Source: Photobacterium angustum (GTDB taxonomy: Bacteria > Pseudomonadota > Gammaproteobacteria > Enterobacterales > Vibrionaceae). From it: DNA of 64,000 nt. A program made the translations under genes and the position numbers. This document shows, one piece after another, positions 43,937-53,228 of the stretch (within the stretch, counting starts at the first letter, position 1; each line of letters opens with the position of its first letter). A model generated the notes under the pieces. It was not told where the DNA came from. It was given only the letters and a program-made list of their open reading frames with translations, and did not search any database. Where the stretch lies: the NCBI RefSeq assembly GCF_002954615.1, contig NZ_MSCJ01000001.1, positions 1,178,001 through 1,242,000 of the forward strand, in the 5' to 3' direction.

Positions 43937-44539
43937 ATGACTACCTTTCTTGCTGGTTTTTCGCTTGGTTTGTCTTTGATACTGGCAATAGGCTCTCAAA
44001 ATGCGTTTGTATTGAAACAAGGGCTTAAGAATCAATATGTGTTTATCATCTGTATTGTTTGTGCATTATCAGATGCATTATTGATTAGCTTTGGTATCGC
44101 CGGCTTTGGCGTTATTGTCAGTAAGTATCCGGATATTGAAACAGTGGCGCGTTACGGTGGCGCAATTTTTTTAACGGTTTATGGGTTATTGAGTTTTAAA
44201 TCGGCATTGATGACGGATCATGCTTTGCTTACCGATCAAAAAACATCAGGTTCATTATTAAAAACGATACTGACTTGTTTGGCATTTACGTGGTTAAACC
44301 CACATGTGTATTTAGATACAGTTGTACTACTTGGATCTATTTCTACCCAATACCAACCTCATGTGTGGCAATTCGGTCTGGGGGCAATCACGGCATCTTT
44401 TGTGTTTTTCTTTTCACTGGGCTATGGATCGCGTTTATTAGCTCCATTATTTCAGCAGCCTAAAGCATGGAAGGTGTTAGAAATACTGGTAGGGGTAATT
44501 ATGTTATCTATTGCAGCATCGTTGGTTCTTGGTATTTGA
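43937..44539 (+). CDS. argO: LysE/ArgO family basic amino acid exporter
   Basis: A 200-residue membrane protein with six hydrophobic helices. LSLILAIGSQNAFVLKQGLKN is the family motif at the N-terminus (GxQNAFVL), and FTWLNPHVYLDTVVLLGSI is the central motif of ArgO. Length matches ArgO (about 205-211). It exports arginine or lysine; in E. coli its gene is controlled by ArgP, which is not present here. Monocistronic. Confidence 0.88.
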   Translation: MTTFLAGFSLGLSLILAIGSQNAFVLKQGLKNQYVFIICIVCALSDALLISFGIAGFGVIVSKYPDIETVARYGGAIFLTVYGLLSFKSALMTDHALLTDQKTSGSLLKTILTCLAFTWLNPHVYLDTVVLLGSISTQYQPHVWQFGLGAITASFVFFFSLGYGSRLLAPLFQQPKAWKVLEILVGVIMLSIAASLVLGI

Positions 44540-44699
44540 GTCGTTTGGCGCCATTCAAATCATAACGATAACAGTAACGGGAATAATGGTCGGGTATCAA
44601 CGAGCCATATAAGTTCATGCTTGTTATGGCTGCTACTTTGATGTAGATGCGTTAAATTGAATAAATTTATTTTAATATTGGATTCATACGATTCCGTAG

Positions 44700-44815
44700 C
44701 TTTGTTCTGTAATCCGTTTTAAATTCCCCGTTTATATCTGTAGTTGCGATATAGCGGTTGATACTGGGACGATGAACATATGGTTTTTTCTGAACCCTAT
44801 GGGGCTCATATATGT
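44700..44815 (-). pseudogene. decayed fragment of a second papain-like/HdeD-type gene
   Basis: The reverse strand reads PYVHRPSINRYIATT, closely matching PYIPRPVINRYIAAT of the intact gene at 50831-52129. DNA similarity extends over about 110 bp on the same strand, with indels. Further AT-rich DNA up to about 45,000 may be decayed membrane-domain coding sequence. No full frame remains. Confidence 0.6.
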
Positions 44816-45517
44816 ATTTTTAAAGGTTGCGTACTATTTCAATTTTCTGTGCTATTTGTCGATTATACATTTTAATTTATGGATATATATTAATTTTCAG
44901 TATTATTTAATAATCAGAAATAGGGCTGCTATTTTTAATTTGATAAAAATAATACTTCGCAGATTTCCTGTAATCATAATTAATCCAATAAAGGAAGAGG
45001 TAACATAAAGTCAACTTTTTCTGAAATATTATTTTTGTATATAAAGCAGGGGTATAAGGGATATTCATTGGTTTCTAATGTAGTCTTTTTTTTGTGCCAA
45101 CTAGCTGATTTTTAGAGCTAAAGAAAGTACAACTCGTTTTGATTTATCTGCACTCTTAGTTATGGTGCTATTTAAGTAAGAAATTGAGTTACACCAAGAC
45201 ATCAAAATCGAGACAATCACAAGTATGGTATTTCTGTATATATCTATTTTGTATTACTATGATTAATGATGTTCACAATTAAAATTTTTGTGTTGGTATA
45301 CACCCTCGTTACTCTGTAAGAGTATGTATTTATTTTTGGTTCTGATTTTGAAATTAACATTCAATTGTTAAAATTAACTATCAAAGTGCTTTTTAAATAT
45401 ACAAATAAATTGTTTTTTGTGAACTATCTTAATTAAATATGTAACAATAGTTGTCAGCAAGGTAAGACAAACTAAATCAGTCTTGATTGGTAAGAATACT
45501 GTAGGGCAGGTAATTGC
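44816..45517. other. AT-rich gene-poor stretch before the two-component genes
   Basis: About 700 bp with no supported gene. The first 190 bp is an apparent hydrophobic frame that I consider a by-product of decayed DNA. The remainder presumably carries the promoter of the response regulator. Confidence 0.35.
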
Positions 45518-46222
45518 ATGACAAAACCAAAAATGATCATTGTAGAAGATGATTCAAAACTTCAAAAAATGTTGCAAGAGTACTTCGTATCACAAGATTT
45601 TGATGTCAAAACACTTGATGATGGTAGTAACGCAACACAAACCATTCTTGAAGATCAGCCTGATATTGTTTTGTTAGATCTTATGTTGCCTGTAACCGAT
45701 GGTCTTACAATTTGTCGACAGACTCGTGCCCATTACAGAGGTAAAATTTTAATGCTCACTGCTAGCGATGATGATTTCGATCAAGTTGCGGGCTTAGAGA
45801 CTGGTGCTGATGACTATGTTACTAAACCTATTAAACCAAGAGTGTTATTAGCAAGAGTTCGTTCACTGTTACGTCGGCAAGAGGCCATTGTTATTCCTGA
45901 TGAGGATGCAAACAACCTACATTTTGGCCAACTTACATTGAAAAATACGTATAAGAAATGTGAGTTAGCAGGTCAGGTTTTAGCTCTTACAGACAGTGAG
46001 TTTGAACTCTTATGGCTATTAGCAAGTACACCGGATACAGCATTATCTCGCGATTATTTGACACAGACATTGCGAGGTATTGAGTATGATGGAATTGACC
46101 GTACCATTGATAACAAAGTCGTGCGGTTAAGAAAGTTACTAGGCGATGATAAAGTGCCAGCAGAAAAGATTCAAACCATTCGGGGTAAGGGCTATTTATT
46201 TGTTTCTAGTGCTTGGTCATAA
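45518..46222 (+). CDS. OmpR-family response regulator (RstA-like)
   Basis: A 234-residue regulator. Receiver domain 1-120 with acidic pair EDD at 10-12, phospho-acceptor Asp54 (VLLDLMLP), Thr (MLTAS) and Lys (VTKPIKP); winged-helix DNA-binding domain 135-232 (LTDSEFELLWLLAS; IDNKVVRLRKLLGDD; IRGKGYLF). The DGLTICR block resembles RstA. It is followed 35 bp later by its kinase. A decayed second copy of part of this gene lies at 48104-48226. Confidence 0.88.
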   Translation: MTKPKMIIVEDDSKLQKMLQEYFVSQDFDVKTLDDGSNATQTILEDQPDIVLLDLMLPVTDGLTICRQTRAHYRGKILMLTASDDDFDQVAGLETGADDYVTKPIKPRVLLARVRSLLRRQEAIVIPDEDANNLHFGQLTLKNTYKKCELAGQVLALTDSEFELLWLLASTPDTALSRDYLTQTLRGIEYDGIDRTIDNKVVRLRKLLGDDKVPAEKIQTIRGKGYLFVSSAWS

Positions 46223-46257
46223 CTACGCTCAAACAATTATAATGAAAGAGATTAATT

Positions 46258-47556
46258 ATGAGACGTATCTACTTAGAGTCCTTATTTGGACTTGTACTTT
46301 GTTTTATTCTTGGCGTCGTCGCTAATGAAACAATTGTTTATGGTCTGAATACTGATTATGAATTTGTACTAGAAGATAGTCAGGCAAGTGCCCATCAGAA
46401 ATTAATGGCGTTCATTGCAGAGAACCAAGGGCTTGATGCTGCTCATAAGGCGATGAAGCAATATGTAGATACTTCACTACAAAAACTGACTATTTATAAT
46501 CATGCGGATAAGATACCGACGACAGTTTCTGACTTTTTTAACACTCATCCAGAAAGTTTAATTTTTCATGATGAAGAAAGAGATCTTTGGTTTCGTTTAG
46601 CCGGTATCGATAATACATATTATTATGCGGCAGATTATGGCACGCTGGTTAGGCAAAAAGTTGATTTAGAAGATGACCTTGTTTGGCTATTTATTTTACT
46701 TAGTTTTATTGTATACACGCTAGGTTACCTCATGATTATTTTCCGTCGAGTCAAAAAACTTGAGGCTGCGACGTTACGTTTTGCTGAAGGTGACCTATCT
46801 TCAAGAGCTGATACTAAAAGTGGTAGTGCTTTAGGAACTTTGAATAAGTCATTTAATCTCATGGCTGATCGTATTCATAATCTTATTGAAAGCAATCGTT
46901 CGTTGACTAATGCAGTAGCACATGAATTGAGAACGCCAATATTTCGTATCCAGTGGCAAGCCGAAGTACTAAAAGATACCCCGTTAAATAATGAACAAAA
47001 ATCAACCGTTGAAAGTATCGTGGACGATACGGAAGAAATGGAAAAAATGGTTGATGAGCTTTTGTATTATGCCAAACTCGATTGTATTGATTTAGAGCAA
47101 GCATACTCACCAATAGAAGTCTGTAGTTTTTTAGATTCTGCGGTGAAACGTTGGAAGAAAGAAACTGACATCAAAATTAAGCGTATATCGAAAAATCAAC
47201 CATACATGATACTGGCAGATGAAACACTACTAAATCGCGCGCTAGATAATTTAGTACGTAACGCCATGAAATTCGCTTACTCACAAATTTTGATTATTGT
47301 AAAACAAGATCAAGAACAACTTCTAATAACGGTACATGATGATGGTGATGGAGTGGCAAAAGAACATCAATCCCGTTTATTTGAACCTTTCTATGTAGGG
47401 GACAAAGCCCGTAATAAAGCAAAAAGTGGGCATGGCTTGGGGCTCTCTATAGTTGATAAGATTTGTACACAACATGGCGCTGTAGTAAATGTTGGCGATA
47501 GCGAAATCTTAAAGGGGGCGGTGTTCACAATCACTTTTCCACTTTGTAATGATTAA
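46258..47556 (+). CDS. sensor histidine kinase (RstB-like), copy 1
   Basis: A 432-residue membrane kinase. Transmembrane helices at 7-30 and about 140-160 enclose a periplasmic domain of 110 residues; HAMP 160-210 (LEAATLRFAEGDLSSRAD); HisKA with His222 in AVAHELRTPIFR; HATPase_c with NLVRNAMKFA, DDGDGV and GHGLGLSIV. It pairs with the regulator just upstream. A second kinase at 48253 is almost identical from residue 50 on, so the gene has been duplicated recently. The signal is unknown. Confidence 0.9.
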   Translation: MRRIYLESLFGLVLCFILGVVANETIVYGLNTDYEFVLEDSQASAHQKLMAFIAENQGLDAAHKAMKQYVDTSLQKLTIYNHADKIPTTVSDFFNTHPESLIFHDEERDLWFRLAGIDNTYYYAADYGTLVRQKVDLEDDLVWLFILLSFIVYTLGYLMIIFRRVKKLEAATLRFAEGDLSSRADTKSGSALGTLNKSFNLMADRIHNLIESNRSLTNAVAHELRTPIFRIQWQAEVLKDTPLNNEQKSTVESIVDDTEEMEKMVDELLYYAKLDCIDLEQAYSPIEVCSFLDSAVKRWKKETDIKIKRISKNQPYMILADETLLNRALDNLVRNAMKFAYSQILIIVKQDQEQLLITVHDDGDGVAKEHQSRLFEPFYVGDKARNKAKSGHGLGLSIVDKICTQHGAVVNVGDSEILKGAVFTITFPLCND

Positions 47557-47659
47557 TCAGACAAACACTTACAGTAATGATAATTAAACTTTGTGATAAT
47601 TTTCTGCGTGCTTATAGGCAATCTCTATTTAATAAATAAAAATTACTTTAAGGTGTATC

Positions 47660-47934
47660 ATGAGAAGATTATTAACCTTGCTTGGTTTCGGTTTTGTTAT
47701 ACTGAGTTGTTTCGGTATTACTCACAATAAGGATGTTTATAAAGCCCATGCCGAAAGTTTTAATATAATTAGTTTTTTTAATTACCTGGAAATACAAATG
47801 AACGTGTGATGGAGCTTGTACCTGAAGGTGCAACTGTTGAAAATGTTCAATCAACAAACTCTTATATAACTTCTGTCTTAGGGGGCTTAATCGAATCATC
47901 TGTATTGATTACGTTCAAATTGGTGGAAAAATAA
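47660..47934 (+). pseudogene. frameshifted small TRL-like lipoprotein gene
   Basis: Starts well (ATG with AAGGTG upstream; signal with lipobox LSC: LLTLLGFGFVILSC), runs to NYLEIQ, then stops. In another frame the protein continues PGNTNERVMELVPEGATV, VQSTNSYITSVLGGL to a stop at 47932. This matches the pattern of TRL-like family proteins (PGNTNERVMELVP). One missing base in the AATTACC region would explain it. Probably a pseudogene; a sequencing error is possible. Confidence 0.6.
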
Positions 47935-48103
47935 TATAAAATAGCTTGTAAGTTATATATTCTTTGAAAGTTTAATTTTTCTTAAAACATGTCTATCTGT
48001 ATCTCTCCCTTTTTCTAAAATAATAGCCTTAAGTTATTGTACTTAAGGTCTTTTATATATTATTTAAAGTATAAAAGATTGTTATCTGAAAATTATATAC
48101 ATA
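47935..48103. other. short AT-rich spacer
   Basis: Spacer between the lipoprotein remnant and the regulator remnant; an inverted repeat near 48027-48055 (CCTTAAGT / ACTTAAGG) could act as a terminator. Confidence 0.35.
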
Positions 48104-48226
48104 TAAGAATTCGTTCGCTAATACGTCGGCTAGAAGTCATTGTTGATAAAGTGACTGTATAAAAATTCAACCATTCGAAGTAAGAGCAATGTATGTGCTT
48201 TTATTACTCGGTTCTAACTACGCTCA
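48104..48226 (+). pseudogene. decayed response-regulator gene (duplicate)
   Basis: The DNA AAGAATTCGTTCGCTAATAC matches the coding segment for ARVRSLLRR of the intact regulator, then jumps after about 45 bp to ATTCAACCATTCGAAGTAAG, which matches the segment for IQTIRGKG near its end. Most of the DNA-binding domain is deleted. The short tail and the next intergenic bases also match the regulator-kinase junction, proving that the regulator was duplicated with the kinase and then decayed. Confidence 0.8.
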
Positions 48227-48252
48227 AACTACAATAATGAAAGAGATAAATT

Positions 48253-49572
48253 ATGCGTCGTATTTATTTAGAGTCCTTATTTGGACTTTTACTTTGTTTT
48301 GTTCTTGGTGTTGTCGCTAATCATACAATTGTTTATGACCTTAATACTGATTATGAGTATTTACTTGAAGATTACGAGGCAAGTGCCCATCAAAAATTAA
48401 TGGCGTTCATTGCAGAGAATCAAGGTCTTGATGCTGCTCATAAGGCGATGAAGCAATATGTAGATACTTCTCTACAAAAACTGACTATTTATAATCATGC
48501 GGATAAAATACCGAGCACAGTTTCGAAATATTTTGACACTCATCCAGATAGTTTAATTTTTCATGATGAGGAAAGAGATCTTTGGTTTCGTTTAGCAGGT
48601 AGCGATAATACATATTATTATGCGGCAGATTATGACACGCTGGTTAGGCAAAAAGTTGATTTAGAAGATGACCTTGTTTGGCTTTTTATTTTACTTAGTT
48701 TTATTGTATACACGCTAGGTTACCTCATGATTATTTTCCGTCGAGTCAAAAAACTTGAGGCAGCGACGTTACGTTTTGCTGAAGGTGACCTATCTTCAAG
48801 AGCTGATACTAAAAGTGGTAGTGCTTTAGGAACAATGAATAAGTCATTCAATCTCATGGCTGATCGTATTCATAATCTTATTGAAAGCAACCGTTCACTG
48901 ACTAATGCAGTCGCGCACGAATTACGCACGCCCATATTCCGTATCCAGTGGCAAGCCGAAATACTTAAAGATACTCCGCTAAACAATGAACAAAAAGCAA
49001 CTGTTGAAAGTATTGTAGATGATACGGAAGAAATGGAAAAAATGGTTGATGAGCTTTTGTATTATGCCAAACTCGATTGTATTGATTTAGAGAAATCATA
49101 CTTACCAATCGAAGTCAGTGGTTTTTTAGACTGTGCAGCAAAACGTTGGAAGAAAGAGACTGATATCAACATTAAGCTTATATTGAAAAATCAATCATAC
49201 ATGATACTAGCAGATGAAACGCTACTAAATCGCGCGTTGGATAATTTAGTACGTAACGCCATGAAATTCGCTTACTCACAAATTTTGATTATTGTAAAAC
49301 TAGAACAAGAACAACTTCAAATAACGGTACATGATGATGGTGATGGCGTAAAAAAAGAGCATCAATCTCGTTTATTTGAACCTTTCTATGTAGGGGACAA
49401 AGCACGTAATAAAACAAAAAGTGGGCATGGCTTGGGGCTTTCTATTGTTGATAAGATCTGTACACAACATGGCGCTTTGGTAAATGTTGGCGATAGCGAA
49501 ATCTTAAAAGGGGCGGTGTTCACAATCACTTTTGCATTATGTAATGATAAAGAAGACAAACACTTAAAGTAA
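48253..49572 (+). CDS. sensor histidine kinase (RstB-like), copy 2
   Basis: A 439-residue kinase with the same domain plan as copy 1: TM helices, HAMP, His222 (AVAHELRTPIFR), HATPase_c. Residues 50-240 are nearly identical to copy 1; most changes are in the N-terminal periplasmic region (DYEYLLEDYEA versus DYEFVLEDSQA) and near 270-310. The C-terminus has an added EDKHLK. Its own regulator is decayed, so this is an orphan kinase that may act on the intact regulator at 45518. Confidence 0.9.
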   Translation: MRRIYLESLFGLLLCFVLGVVANHTIVYDLNTDYEYLLEDYEASAHQKLMAFIAENQGLDAAHKAMKQYVDTSLQKLTIYNHADKIPSTVSKYFDTHPDSLIFHDEERDLWFRLAGSDNTYYYAADYDTLVRQKVDLEDDLVWLFILLSFIVYTLGYLMIIFRRVKKLEAATLRFAEGDLSSRADTKSGSALGTMNKSFNLMADRIHNLIESNRSLTNAVAHELRTPIFRIQWQAEILKDTPLNNEQKATVESIVDDTEEMEKMVDELLYYAKLDCIDLEKSYLPIEVSGFLDCAAKRWKKETDINIKLILKNQSYMILADETLLNRALDNLVRNAMKFAYSQILIIVKLEQEQLQITVHDDGDGVKKEHQSRLFEPFYVGDKARNKTKSGHGLGLSIVDKICTQHGALVNVGDSEILKGAVFTITFALCNDKEDKHLK

Positions 49573-49821
49573 TGTTTGTCGTTCGTTGCAAAAGGAGTGT
49601 GAATACACAAGACTAAAAGTAAACAGTGCTGGTGTTGCTGAAAGCGAGTTAAGGTCAAATAAGTTAGTCAAAAGGAAATGTTAGAAAGTACATTATTGGA
49701 AAAGGAATATCATCAAAGAGAATTAAATTTATCAAGATCAATACCTGATTAAAAAAACATAATGATTGATATTTCAAATACAATGCTAAAGAACAATTAA
49801 AAATAGATTTATAATACAATG
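49573..49821. other. remnant coding-like region
   Basis: Two short frames (EYTRLKVNSAGVAESELRS and MLESTLLEKEYHQREL) read on from one another after a frameshift and look like a decayed helical protein. I cannot assign a family. Confidence 0.25.
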
Positions 49822-49873
49822 CGGCCCATAATGATAAGAATAAATTACATTTTTATCATTGTGGGCTTTTTTA
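49822..49873 (+). terminator. terminator
   Basis: GCCCATAATGATAA / TTATCATTGTGGGC stem with TTTTTT tail, after the second kinase and remnant. Confidence 0.8.
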
Positions 49874-49952
49874 ATTTACTAACTTATTTTCGTATAATAC
49901 GTTATATTAAGGAATATTATATAGGTAATACTAAAATTAAATATGTGATGAT

Positions 49953-50136
49953 GTAAGAGAATGTGTAGAGAAATTAGAGTCAGCAGGTCTGACTGTCGAA
50001 AGTTTTTAATATAACATCGGCCTTAGCTATTATTGAACGAATAAATGGTATTGATTGTATTTAATAGGATGATATTAATGACTATTATTTAGCTGGGGTA
50101 TATGGCTTTATTAATGATAACGAATGTGAGTTTTAG
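49953..50136 (+). pseudogene. second decayed TRL-like or related lipoprotein gene
   Basis: Fragments in changing frames: VRECVEKLESAGLTVESF, then ITSALAIIERINGIDCI, then DDINDYYLAGVYGFINDNECEF. Together they read like the C-terminal part of a small secreted protein and sit after kinase copy 2 as the lipoprotein remnant sits after copy 1. At least two frameshifts and a missing start make it a pseudogene. Confidence 0.45.
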
Positions 50137-50411
50137 TTTTATTACATGATTATAATTCTCAGTTTATATATACTTTTTTAGTAAGTTGAAGTCATTTAAG
50201 ATGATTTAAATACTCTTCAATTAATAAAAGCTAATGTTTTATGAGTTAATATTTAATATGGTTTTAATTGATTTTTGAATTTATATTTAATGACGCTTGT
50301 GTTGATTATTAATCACTTGTGGTATGAGAAGTGTAATAGTATTTTGTAGAGGGATTATAAACTTAATTTTAAGTTGTAGATGATTTTTTCGATAGATAGA
50401 ATATGTTTTAT
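50137..50411. other. AT-rich spacer
   Basis: About 270 bp of very AT-rich DNA with no supported gene. Confidence 0.3.
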
Positions 50412-50447
50412 GAAAAAGCCGCACTCAGTTGTTAACTAAGTACGGCT
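50412..50447 (-). terminator. terminator of the SMR gene
   Basis: AGCCGCACTCAGTT / AACTAAGTACGGCT stem with two G-T pairs; T-rich after it on the minus strand. Confidence 0.8.
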
Positions 50448-50465
50448 ATCAAATCGACTTTTTAA

Positions 50466-50801
50466 TTAATGTACAACAGACTTAGAAAAAAGTTGAATAG
50501 TAATAATTCCAGCAGCAATAAGTACTAAACCAATCATTGCTGGAAGATCAAGTTTTTGCTGATATACAAAATATGAGAGTGCCGAGACTAAAAATATACC
50601 ACTACCAGCCCAAAGCGCGTAAGCAATACCTACATTCATCGCCTTAACTACTTGAGATAAGCCATAAAAAGAAATTGCATAACCAACTAGAACGACAAGG
50701 CTTGGGACGGTTCGGGTAAAACCTTCAGACGCTTTCATCATGGTGGTTGCTAATGTTTCAGCAATAACAGAAATAAATAATATAAGATATACTTTAGTCA
50801 T
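50466..50801 (-). CDS. small multidrug resistance (SMR) family efflux protein, EmrE/QacE-like
   Basis: A 111-residue protein with four TM helices. The essential membrane-embedded Glu is at residue 15 (FISVIAETLATTMMKASEGF), as Glu14 in EmrE, and VVKAMNVGIAYALWAGSGIF follows. It acts as a homodimeric proton antiporter for quaternary cations or related compounds. It lies 30 bp downstream of the membrane/papain-like gene and may be cotranscribed with it, which is unusual. Confidence 0.9.
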   Translation of the reverse strand: MTKVYLILFISVIAETLATTMMKASEGFTRTVPSLVVLVGYAISFYGLSQVVKAMNVGIAYALWAGSGIFLVSALSYFVYQQKLDLPAMIGLVLIAAGIITIQLFSKSVVH

Positions 50802-50830
50802 AAGATTGCTCGATAATTGTTTGATTTTAA

Positions 50831-52129
50831 TTAATTACTTGCAAAGAAATCTCTAATTGTAATTTTTTCTAAAATACTTAATTTGTGCCATGGTTTTGAT
50901 GTTGGTTGAACAATAGAGTGTAATGCTCGGGTATAATCCATCACTAAACCGGGTGTCCATGCCATCATGATTGCACGGTTTCGAATTTGCGCGGCAAGCC
51001 ACACTTCAGGTTTTGTAATAAATTTAAAAAATGTAAATATGTTTGAATTTTCATTATGTAATACACCTTCCAGTGCAGCTTCTAATGCATAAGCAGTATT
51101 ACTTGAGCAATTATTTGAAGTTAAATTATAAATTGGATTGTGATAATTTTTTTCCCAGAACTGCTTTAAAGCTTGTACATTATATTTTGTGAAGTTCATT
51201 TTTATATTTGATTCACACCATTCAGAAACCTCTGATTGATAGTCAGGTAAGTAGCGTCCTAAAACATTATTTTCTGGTGTTGCTTTTAAAGTACGAATAA
51301 ACTCTTTAGGTGAACGATCAATTTCATGTTTTGGATATAAACTCATATATAGCTCATTACCTAGCTCGATTGCAGCATGCCCTGTTGAAATTATTCCTTT
51401 AATGTCTGTCGCAGCAATATAACGGTTGATAACTGGTCTAGGGATATAAGGGTTTTCGGCTGAACCTTCGGGTGTCCAAATATGAACAGTTAAAGGAATA
51501 CTCACATTTTTACTTGAGCCTTGAATCTCTGTATCAAAATTATTTTTTGATTCATTATCTTCGCAAGAAAATTGGCTTGTTCTTGTTAAATAATTACAAT
51601 TACTTTGATTTTTTTTGGTGAGCACAATAATACTTCTAACACTACTGGTCATCATAATAAAACCTAAAACATATGAAATAACATAGTTATAATTAAGTAT
51701 TAAAAATAAAGAATATCCTATTTGAATAGATCCCCAAAGTATAACTCTTCGCCACATTACGAAACGTACTACAATAGCAGATGCAATATTAAATACACCG
51801 ATAGAAAGATAAATTAAACCAAACGCTAAGGATAGTATGAAATTACTTCCTTTTACATCAATAAAGGCTAGTGTGATACTAAAAAGAAATAATAAGCCTT
51901 TTAATAAAAGTACTTTACGGTGAATGCCATGCCGATTGGGTGCAATAACTAATGTAGCAATACTTTCAAGAATTACAAAGTAGCAAAAAGCGTCAAAAAC
52001 CTTTCCATCAAGACCATCAATAAAAGTAAAAAATCCAATGATGCCCCAGAACAATGAGAGTAATAATAGGTATGACCGTGTTTTTTTTACGAACTCTGTA
52101 CCTAAAAGATGTAATGTTATTTGTAACAT
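50831..52129 (-). CDS. membrane protein with HdeD-like (DUF308) N-domain fused to permuted papain-like domain
   Basis: A 432-residue fusion. Residues 15-190 have six hydrophobic helices with the spacing of HdeD/DUF308. After a low-complexity linker (residues 185-215), the C-terminal domain contains GHAAIELGNELYMSLYP (His about 251) and, after 90 residues, NLTSNNCSSNTAYALEAAL (Cys about 341). His before Cys is the order of circularly permuted NlpC/P60-papain folds, so a cysteine hydrolase or acyltransferase is inferred. The active site probably faces the cytoplasm or periplasm depending on topology. A decayed second copy lies at 44700. Confidence 0.7.
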   Translation of the reverse strand: MLQITLHLLGTEFVKKTRSYLLLLSLFWGIIGFFTFIDGLDGKVFDAFCYFVILESIATLVIAPNRHGIHRKVLLLKGLLFLFSITLAFIDVKGSNFILSLAFGLIYLSIGVFNIASAIVVRFVMWRRVILWGSIQIGYSLFLILNYNYVISYVLGFIMMTSSVRSIIVLTKKNQSNCNYLTRTSQFSCEDNESKNNFDTEIQGSSKNVSIPLTVHIWTPEGSAENPYIPRPVINRYIAATDIKGIISTGHAAIELGNELYMSLYPKHEIDRSPKEFIRTLKATPENNVLGRYLPDYQSEVSEWCESNIKMNFTKYNVQALKQFWEKNYHNPIYNLTSNNCSSNTAYALEAALEGVLHNENSNIFTFFKFITKPEVWLAAQIRNRAIMMAWTPGLVMDYTRALHSIVQPTSKPWHKLSILEKITIRDFFASN

Positions 52130-52488
52130 TTAAAAACCGTAATAAGCTATTAGTTATTAAGACGTTCAAATTAATAATTTAATTAAGATGCTAAATTATC
52201 ATTTGAGGTTAAATGTCCTTAATTTTTACCATTGATGTCCATAATCAAATTGATTAGTTTTGATAAAAAGGTATCACTGTATTTTTGTATAAAATTATTT
52301 CAACTTATTAGTTTTTTTGAAATTTAATTTTATTTTCAAAAAACACCTTCTTTCTGATGTTGGGAATTATCACATACAAGTTTTGTAATTACTGTATGAG
52401 TTTGTAAGTGTACTCACTACATTATTGAGGAAAAACTTTTCATTATCGGATAACTACTTTAATAGAGAGTTAGCAATTAATATAACGA
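52130..52488. other. AT-rich intergenic region
   Basis: About 360 bp without genes. Promoter region of the membrane/papain-like gene. Nothing else seen. Confidence 0.3.
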
Positions 52489-52677
52489 TTATCTATTAAG
52501 ATAGTCTTTTATAAATGGTGATGTCTCTATCATTTTTTCATGAGCTGTTATTTCAAAATCCTGCACATTATCTTGTAAGTCGTCATCAGGTTGGTTTTCA
52601 TAAACTTCAACAGCCGTAAAGACCAGAAATAAGCAAACTAACACCGTAAAAAGTGTATCTAAAATTGTATCTCGCAA
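52489..52677 (-). CDS. small single-pass membrane protein resembling a kinase N-terminus (62 aa)
   Basis: Residues 1-25 form a TM helix (LDTLFTVLVCLFLVFTAV) and the rest is acidic and periplasmic. The sequence aligns by eye with the N-terminus of the two kinases: MRDTILDTLFTVLVC against MRRIYLESLFGLVLC, and VQDFEITAHEKM against LEDYEASAHQKL. It is therefore probably a truncated third kinase copy, inverted. It may still be translated as a small membrane protein. Confidence 0.5.
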   Translation of the reverse strand: MRDTILDTLFTVLVCLFLVFTAVEVYENQPDDDLQDNVQDFEITAHEKMIETSPFIKDYLNR

Positions 52678-53228
52678 ATTTATTCCTCTGTTTAGTTAGA
52701 TAACAGCTATTTAACTAAGTGAAGTAATCTAAAGAATCCTACCAGTTCGTGTGGTTGAAACTATACATTTATAAAATGTATACGTCTGTCGACAAAGTGT
52801 CAGTGTTTTGATTACAGTAAAACTTAAAACTGTTCATAATGAGAGCAATAGCTTCTATAAGTAGGTGACTTGATGACTGATCTTTCGCTTGAAAATAAGG
52901 GAAAGAACTAAGTAATCTTGCTATACACTGACCCGTAAGACGTTAATATTTTGAGTGTTTATTGTTTTAATGTATGTAAAGTTAGTGGTTTAATCATTTA
53001 CTAAAACTTATTAGTAATCATTGTTTAACTTCAGAGTTCATCGAACCTGATTTACAGGACATTTGAGTATAAAGCCGCGAATTAGCCGAAAGTTGAATGT
53101 TCTTGTTTAAGCCTTGAGCAAAGCTATGAGTAAACGCAAAAAAATAGGATTTGTACTACTATAACACTTGCTATAAATCTGTATCTTGGTGTAATTTCTC
53201 ACAACTATTTTTATTTGGAATTATGATC
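52678..53228. other. intergenic region before efpL
   Basis: About 550 bp. The efpL promoter is expected here. No coding frame or known RNA recognised. Confidence 0.35.

Noticed and set aside
44772..45008. 78-residue hydrophobic open frame
   Set aside because: No ribosome site, extreme AT bias, and it overlaps DNA related to the decayed membrane/papain-like gene on the other strand.
47773..47779. T7 tract as a phase-variable switch in the lipoprotein gene
   Set aside because: Adding or removing T in this tract leads to a TAA stop before the continuing frame, so the frame break must lie just after it.
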